Source: Leyella stercorea | Lineage (GTDB): Bacteria; Bacteroidota; Bacteroidia; Bacteroidales; Bacteroidaceae | DNA length: 27,462 nt | Reading direction: 5' to 3' | Assembly: GCF_019052365.1 (NCBI RefSeq) | Contig: NZ_JAHQUY010000045.1 | Location: forward strand, 1 to 27,462 | Shown: positions 22,778-27,462 of the stretch, piece after piece | Layout of the letters: the number at the start of each line of letters is the position of its first letter | How positions within the stretch are numbered: position 1 is the first letter of the stretch | The notes under the pieces: model-generated | Told to the model about the DNA's origin: nothing | Databases searched by the model: none | What the model saw: only the letters and a program-made list of their open reading frames with translations | Made by a program: the position numbers and the translations under genes

Positions 22778-24451
22778 ATGCAGAAAAAGAATCTTCTTTT
22801 GTTATCAGCAGCTTCAGTGCTGTTCATGACATCTTGTTCGAAACTTGGACCGCTCTCAGCGGACAACTTCACAGTAATCCCTAACCCACTCGAGACAACA
22901 GCAGGCGAAGTGCCGGCTACTGTTAATGGTACTTTCCCAGAGAAGTACATGAAGAAGAAGGCTGTCGTTACTGTTACTCCGGAGCTCCACTACGGCAATG
23001 GTCAGGTAGCTAAGGGCCAGAGCGCTACATTCCAGGGCGAGAAGGTGATGGGCAACGACCAGACTATCTCTTACAAGGTAGGCGGACGCTACACAATGAA
23101 GACCAACTTCAAGTACGTTCCTGAGATGCAGAAGAGCGAGATGTACCTCGCATTCGACGCACGCATCGGCAAGAAGCAGTTCAACGTACCTTCAGTGAAG
23201 GTGGCTGACGGCGTTATCGCTACATCTGAACTCTACAAGAATACCGTTTCATCTGAGACCGGATGCATCGCTCCCGACGCTTTCCAGCGCGTAAACGCTC
23301 AGAAGCAGGAGGCTAACATCAAGTTCCTCATCAACCAGGCTAACATCCGCAAGAGCGAGCTCAAGAACAACTCTGTAAAGGAGTTCGTAGAGATGCTCAA
23401 GAAGATCAACGCCGACAAGGAAGGCTACAACGTAGAGAACGTCGAGATTCAGGCTTACGCTTCTCCTGACGGCGGCGTTAAGTTCAACGACAAGCTCGCA
23501 GGCAACCGCCAGAACCAGTCGGAGAAGTACGTTAAGAACACATTGAAGCGTACAAAGGTGAACGCTAACATCGACGCTCACTATACAGCTCAGGACTGGG
23601 ACGGCTTCCAGAAGCTCGTTGCAGCTTCTAACCTGCAGGACAAGGAGGTTATCCTCCGCGTACTCTCTATGTACACCGACCCGCAGGAGCGCGAACAGCA
23701 GATCCGCAACATGTCGGCTGGCTTCCAGGAACTCGCTAACGGCATCCTCCCTGAGCTCCGCCGCTCACGCCTCATCATCAACTATGAGACAATCGGACGC
23801 AGCGACGACCAGATCAAGGAGCAGTACAGCGCAGACGCTACAAAGCTGAGCGTTGACGAACTTCTCTACTCTGCTACTCTCGAGGATTCGCAGGCTAAGC
23901 AGGAGGCTATCTACAAGAAGACTACAGAGGTTTACCCGAACGACTACCGTGCTTACAACAACCTCGCTGCACTCGCTCTCGCTAAGGGCGACAAGGAGGC
24001 TGCTAAGCAGTACGCTCTCAAGGCTACATCACTCGGCGCTGCCGCTCCTGAGGCTCAGGCTAACCTCGGTATGCTCGCACTCGCAGAGGGCGACGTTCAG
24101 GGCGCAGAGCGTCTCATCGCCAAGGCTTCTGGCTCAGAGAACGTACAGTCGGCTCTCGGCGCACTCAACATCGCTAAGGGCAACTACGCTCAGGCTGAGA
24201 AGGACTTCGGCAAGCAGAACACCAACACAGCTGCTCTTGCTCAGATCTTGAACAAGAACTACGACGCTGCTTCGAAGACTCTCGACAAGGTAGAGAACCC
24301 GAACGCTATGACCGACTACCTCCACGCTATCGTGGCTGCTCGTCGTGGCAACAAGTTCGCTGCTAACTCTTACCTCAAGGAGGCTCTCCAGAAGGATCCG
24401 TCTCTGAAGCAGTACGCTGAGCAGGACTTGGAGCTCTCGCTTCTCAAGTAA
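22778..24451 (+). CDS. Outer-membrane-type lipoprotein with OmpA-like and TPR regions
   Basis: An in-frame ATG at 22733 exists, but the ATG at 22778 gives a clean lipoprotein signal (MQKKNLLLLSAASVLFMTSC, lipobox Cys20), so that start was chosen: 557 residues. After the Cys come beta-rich repeats (PELHYGNGQVAKG, YKVGGRYTMKTNFKYVPEM). Near residues 215-265 is an OmpA C-domain-like unit (NVEIQAYASPDGG, NDKLAGNRQNQSEKYVKNTL), which in relatives binds peptidoglycan. From about 370 the chain is helical TPR repeats (YPNDYRAYNNLAALALAKGD, APEAQANLGMLALAEGD). It probably sits in the periplasmic face of the outer membrane as a scaffold. Codon use is very biased (GCT, CTC, AAC, AAG), fitting a very abundant protein. 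It is the only gene between its promoter and a strong hairpin. Confidence 0.88.
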   Translation: MQKKNLLLLSAASVLFMTSCSKLGPLSADNFTVIPNPLETTAGEVPATVNGTFPEKYMKKKAVVTVTPELHYGNGQVAKGQSATFQGEKVMGNDQTISYKVGGRYTMKTNFKYVPEMQKSEMYLAFDARIGKKQFNVPSVKVADGVIATSELYKNTVSSETGCIAPDAFQRVNAQKQEANIKFLINQANIRKSELKNNSVKEFVEMLKKINADKEGYNVENVEIQAYASPDGGVKFNDKLAGNRQNQSEKYVKNTLKRTKVNANIDAHYTAQDWDGFQKLVAASNLQDKEVILRVLSMYTDPQEREQQIRNMSAGFQELANGILPELRRSRLIINYETIGRSDDQIKEQYSADATKLSVDELLYSATLEDSQAKQEAIYKKTTEVYPNDYRAYNNLAALALAKGDKEAAKQYALKATSLGAAAPEAQANLGMLALAEGDVQGAERLIAKASGSENVQSALGALNIAKGNYAQAEKDFGKQNTNTAALAQILNKNYDAASKTLDKVENPNAMTDYLHAIVAARRGNKFAANSYLKEALQKDPSLKQYAEQDLELSLLK

Positions 24452-24491
24452 GACTTAACATGCCCCGACAAAGGGTGTTGACAGATATTTG

Positions 24492-24545
24492 ATAGAGGGT
24501 GTGGCTTTTGAGCACACCCTCTATTAAAAAACTCTTTTTTCTAAA
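24492..24545 (+). terminator. Terminator of the TPR lipoprotein gene
   Basis: ATAGAGGGTGTG (24492-24503) pairs perfectly with CACACCCTCTAT (24513-24524) over a 9-base loop. TAAAAAACTC and TTTTTT follow, ending directly at the next start codon. The next gene probably depends on partial readthrough or an unseen promoter. Confidence 0.8.
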
Positions 24546-25544
24546 ATGAGAAAAACTATTATAGCTACATTACTCGCCCTGATTATGGTGTCATGTGGAA
24601 CCGACAAACGTCACTTCAAGATAGACGGAAGGCTCCTGAACCTTAATCAGGGCGAGTTTTATGTATACAGCCCGGACGGAAGTCTCGGCGGAGTGGACAC
24701 CATTAAGGTGCAGGCAGGACGCTTTACGTATAAGGTGGAGTGTAAGAAGGAGATGACGCTCATGATAGTGTTCCCCAACTTCACGGAGCAACCCGTCTTC
24801 GCAGAGCCAGGAAAAAGCGTAGACATAAATGGCGACGCCTCGCATCTGAAGGAGATGACCGTAAAGGGAACAAAGGCCAACGAACTGATGAACCAGCTGC
24901 GCGAACAGATTGCAAACGCTTCGCCGGCAGAGATACAGAAGTACGCGAAGCAGTTCGTGGAAGACCATCCCGAATCGATAGTAAGCATGTACGTAGTGCG
25001 CAACTTCTTCCTGCAGAAAGACAACCCCGACTTCGCTACAGCGCGACTCCTTATCGATAAGATGATAGAGAGTCAGCCCAAGAACAACGCGCTGAAGACG
25101 CTGCAGCAGACCGTGCGCAACCACACGCCCATAGCCCACAACAGCAGCGTGCCGAAGTTCGCAGCTTACGACATCAACGGCAAGCAAGTGAACAACGCCA
25201 TGCTCGCAAAGGCAGACACGGCAGTCGTCATAGCGTGGGCAACGTGGAACTACAATAGCGTGTCGATGCTGCAAACCGTAGCGCAGATTCAGAAGGAGAA
25301 GGGCAGCAAAATGAAGATGCTCGGCGTTTGTCTCGACTACTCGCGCTCCTTATGCCGCACAGCGCTGCGACAGAGAGATATGGACGACGTACCTACCGTA
25401 TGCGACGGCAAGGCTGTGGACGGAGATGTATACAACCGACTCGGCATGTCTAACCTCCCCGACAACATCGTTATAGAGAAAGGAAGGGTTACGGCTACCG
25501 GACTCACGCTCGAACAGCTTAGAAAGAAACTCGGAAAGGAGTAA
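24546..25544 (+). CDS. DUF4369/thioredoxin-fold lipoprotein lacking the CxxC site
   Basis: The 332-residue product starts with a lipoprotein signal (MRKTIIATLLALIMVSC, Cys17). Residues about 24-110 fit the DUF4369 domain (FKIDGRLLNLNQGEFYVYSP, then GRFTYKVEC, then AEPGKSVDINGD), common in Bacteroidetes thiol-disulfide proteins. A helical section follows. From about 200 there is a TlpA/AhpC-like thioredoxin fold (VPKFAAYDINGKQV, VVIAWATWNYNS, MKMLGVCLDYS, LPDNIVIEKGRVTATGLTLEQL). The redox site WATWCxxC of the family appears here as WATWNYNS, so both catalytic cysteines are missing. Two cysteines remain further on (GVCLDYSRSLCRTA). It is therefore unlikely to be a standard oxidoreductase and may act as a binding protein. 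It precedes an outer-membrane protein gene by 81 bases. Confidence 0.85.
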   Translation: MRKTIIATLLALIMVSCGTDKRHFKIDGRLLNLNQGEFYVYSPDGSLGGVDTIKVQAGRFTYKVECKKEMTLMIVFPNFTEQPVFAEPGKSVDINGDASHLKEMTVKGTKANELMNQLREQIANASPAEIQKYAKQFVEDHPESIVSMYVVRNFFLQKDNPDFATARLLIDKMIESQPKNNALKTLQQTVRNHTPIAHNSSVPKFAAYDINGKQVNNAMLAKADTAVVIAWATWNYNSVSMLQTVAQIQKEKGSKMKMLGVCLDYSRSLCRTALRQRDMDDVPTVCDGKAVDGDVYNRLGMSNLPDNIVIEKGRVTATGLTLEQLRKKLGKE

Positions 25545-25550
25545 ATAGGA

Positions 25551-25574
25551 GCCTACGGCATTCTTGCCGTAGGC
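25551..25574. terminator. 10-bp perfect hairpin after the thioredoxin-fold lipoprotein
   Basis: GCCTACGGCA pairs perfectly with TGCCGTAGGC over TTCT, 7 bases after the stop. Only ATTGTT follows, so termination may be partial. It is as likely a transcript-end stabiliser between two co-transcribed genes. Confidence 0.6.
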
Positions 25575-25625
25575 ATTGTTATAAATAAATGTAGACAGAA
25601 TAAACAAAAACCGAAACAAAAACTG

Positions 25626-26864
25626 ATGAAACGTTTATCAAGACTCGCGGCTTTGGCTCTCGCTTTGCTGGCTTATACAAACGCCGGAGCGCAGACCGGC
25701 GCACGTATCGACTCGCTGCTGTTCGAGACAGACCACCGCATCGACACGGCTGCCTGCGGCGAACTGCGTCTCAACTTCGACGCGCTCTGCTTCTTCCGCG
25801 ACAACGAGTACAAGGGCTACCTCACAAAGGGCTACACGCTGCCGGGCTACCGACTGCAGCCTACCGTGAGCTACCAGCCGCTAAAGAACTTGCGCGTGGA
25901 GGTGGGCGTAAGCATGCTCCACTATTGGGGAGCCAACAAGTATCCGAACCTCAACTACAGCGACATCGCTACGTGGAAGGGCGACCAGACGCAGACCGGA
26001 TTCCACATGCTGCCGTTCTTCAACGTGCAGCTGGCGGTCAACTCAAGGTTCAACCTCATACTCGGCAACATATACGGCGGATCTAACCACCGGCTTATCG
26101 AACCGCTCTACAATCAGGAGAACGCCCTGTCTGCCGACCCCGAGATGGGCGTGCAGATGCTGTGGCGCGGAAAGCCGCTCGACTTCGACATGTGGGTGAA
26201 CTGGGAGAGCTTCATCTTCGACAAGGACACGCATCAGGAGGCGTTCACCTTCGGTCTGTCCACACGCTTCAAGGTGAACCGACCGGAGCGACGCACGCAT
26301 GTCTACTTCCCGCTGCAGGTCGTTATGCAGCATCGCGGCGGAGAGATAAACCCCGACGCCGAACAGCGTCAGGTGAAGACATGGATGAACGCGGCGGCTG
26401 GCATCGGAGCTACCGTGCACACCGACAACAAAATTCTTACGCGTCTGAACGCCGAAGCCGACGTGGCTTACTACCGCCAGGTGACGGGCAATCTGCTGCC
26501 CTACGACCAGGGAAACGGCTTCTACGTGAAGGCTGAGGCTGACATCTGGCGCTTCTGTCTGCGCGGAGCCTACTGGCACAGCTCTAAGTTCATCAGCATC
26601 TTCGGCAATCCGCTCTACGGATCGGTGGGCGTTCACGAACGCGACTTCCAGATGAAGCGCAACCGCACCGTTTGTGCGCAGCTGAGCTACGCGCAAGAAC
26701 TGGGCAAGGGATTCTCGTGGGGCGTGCAGGCTGACATTTTCAACACGCTGACCACGGACGACTTCACCGTAGGCGACAAGGTGTACCGCAACAACAACCA
26801 ATTGAGTCTCGCTGCCGGCATCTATCTCCGTGTAAAACCGTCGTTCCTGCTGAAGAAGTTTTAG
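25626..26864 (+). CDS. Predicted outer-membrane beta-barrel protein
   Basis: The 412-residue protein has a Sec signal peptide (MKRLSRLAALALALLAYTNAGA, likely cleaved before Gln23). The rest is alternating strands with aromatic girdles and short turns (LRVEVGVSMLHYWGANKY, AFTFGLSTRFKVN, VYFPLQVVMQHRGG, FYVKAEADIWRFCLRGAYWH), ending LAAGIYLRVKPSFLLKKF, a strand with a C-terminal Phe as BAM substrates have. I count about 16 candidate strands. I do not recognise the family; substrate or role is unknown. It follows the lipoprotein gene by 81 bases and could form an envelope pair with it. Two lone cysteines near residues 44 and 55 are unusual for a barrel. Confidence 0.75.
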   Translation: MKRLSRLAALALALLAYTNAGAQTGARIDSLLFETDHRIDTAACGELRLNFDALCFFRDNEYKGYLTKGYTLPGYRLQPTVSYQPLKNLRVEVGVSMLHYWGANKYPNLNYSDIATWKGDQTQTGFHMLPFFNVQLAVNSRFNLILGNIYGGSNHRLIEPLYNQENALSADPEMGVQMLWRGKPLDFDMWVNWESFIFDKDTHQEAFTFGLSTRFKVNRPERRTHVYFPLQVVMQHRGGEINPDAEQRQVKTWMNAAAGIGATVHTDNKILTRLNAEADVAYYRQVTGNLLPYDQGNGFYVKAEADIWRFCLRGAYWHSSKFISIFGNPLYGSVGVHERDFQMKRNRTVCAQLSYAQELGKGFSWGVQADIFNTLTTDDFTVGDKVYRNNNQLSLAAGIYLRVKPSFLLKKF

Positions 26865-26879
26865 GGGTACACTCCAGGG

Positions 26880-26931
26880 GGTGCACTTGTCTCCGCTCGG
26901 CTTTGCCGCTTGCCAGAGCAAGAAGTGCACC
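26880..26931. repeat. Three-way-junction palindrome
   Basis: GGTGCACTT (26880-26888) pairs with AAGTGCACC (26923-26931). Inside lie two perfect small hairpins with no spacer between them: CGGC-TTT-GCCG (26898-26908) and CTTGC-CAGA-GCAAG (26909-26922). The second abuts the closing stem directly, and GTCTCCGCT is left single-stranded. It begins 15 bases after the barrel gene stop. Confidence 0.75.
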
Positions 26932-26962
26932 AACATATCACTCAGTGCACCAATATTAAATC

Positions 26963-27462
26963 CTCCCACAGAATTCACGGAATTCACAGAACAGACTGGC
27001 AAAGAATATTCTCCCACAGATTTACACAGATATTTACTCCCACAGAATTCACGGAACACACAGAACATTTTGCTTACATCTGTGTAAATCCGTGAAATCT
27101 GTGGGAGTTTCTTCTCAACAATAAATTTCTGTGAATTCCGTGAATTCTGTGGGAGTTTTCTTTTCAGCAATAAACTTCTCCCACGCAGCCTTAATGAGGC
27201 TCCCACAGATTTCACGGAACACACAGAACAGACTGGCAGAGGATATTCTCCCACAGATTGCACGGATCCACACAGATATTTATATAACGTAAAAACTCCC
27301 ACAGAATTCACGGAATTCACAGAACAATTTGCTTGCATCTGTGTAAATCCGTGAAATCTGTGGGAGTTTCTTCTCAACAATAAACTTCTGTGTATTCCGT
27401 GAATTCCGTGGGAGTTTTCTTTTCAGCAATAAACTTCTCCCACGCAGCCTTAATGAGGCTCC
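26963..27462. repeat. Tandem array of long self-complementary CTCCCACAGA units
   Basis: Unit A runs 26963-27199 and unit B 27200-27458; a third begins at 27459 with CTCC and is cut by the window edge. The units are nearly identical in their second halves (for example CATCTGTGTAAATCCGTG and the stretch ending CAGCCTTAATGAGG), and B has about 22 extra bases. Within unit A, 26963-26991 and 27127-27155 are perfect 29-base inverted repeats, with a further pair (CTCCCACAGATTTACACAGA and its complement with an insertion) nested inside. The minus-strand ORF across it only translates repeat. Confidence 0.85.

Noticed and set aside
26043..27380. 445-codon minus-strand ORF over the barrel gene and repeats
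   Set aside because: One half translates the CTCCCACAGA repeats (CSVNSVNSVG), the other is antisense to the barrel gene.
26963..27462. CRISPR array
   Set aside because: The repeated words vary in length and orientation, are spaced irregularly, and the long period is a tandem duplication with internal inverted arms. No cas genes are present.

Overview
The window looks chromosomal and comes from a member of the Bacteroidales, most likely Prevotellaceae. The evidence is a single-chain SecDF, an S4-type TyrS, a DUF4271 membrane protein beside hemD, a DUF4369/thioredoxin-like lipoprotein, and a surface protein with a type IX-like C-terminal tail. Several genes also have Bacteroidetes-type promoters (-7 TAnnTTTG, with TTTG about 19 bases upstream) and little Shine-Dalgarno signal. 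No plasmid, phage or insertion-sequence gene was seen.

Layout. 1-3960: a promoter, a 1123-residue secreted surface protein with about four diverged internal repeats, a 53-codon ORF not previously called as a long ORF, and a terminator. 3960-4545: tRNA-Gln(TTG) on the minus strand, with a truncated second copy of its 3' end and terminator just downstream. 4546-10163 (all minus): metK, DUF4271, hemD, rnpA, yidD and tyrS, a housekeeping block separated by two copies of a low-complexity dispersed repeat. The metK leader is about 180 nt and has SAM-II-like landmarks. 10557-14087 (plus): a MATE exporter, a DUF3737 beta-solenoid protein overlapping it by 17 bases, and a MalY/PatB-type PLP C-S lyase. 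14088-16645: a REP-like double palindrome, metG, and a perfect 22-bp inverted repeat. 16646-21981 (minus): secDF, then a rhomboid protease and an endonuclease/exonuclease/phosphatase-family membrane protein. 22112-26864 (plus): an HU protein, a TPR/OmpA-like lipoprotein, a thioredoxin-fold lipoprotein lacking CxxC, and a predicted outer-membrane beta-barrel. 26865-27462: a compact three-way-junction palindrome and a tandem array of long self-complementary units running off the window.

How the parts fit. Most genes are core functions: tRNA charging (tyrS, metG), SAM supply (metK), RNase P (rnpA), haem synthesis (hemD) and membrane-protein insertion or export (yidD, secDF). The most system-like accessory unit is the MATE/DUF3737/C-S lyase trio, which could make and export, or detoxify, a thiol- or sulfur-containing small molecule; that is inference. 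The other main interest is non-coding: the metK leader, the tRNA fragment, and at least six kinds of structured intergenic repeat. No system in the window is clearly new at the protein level.
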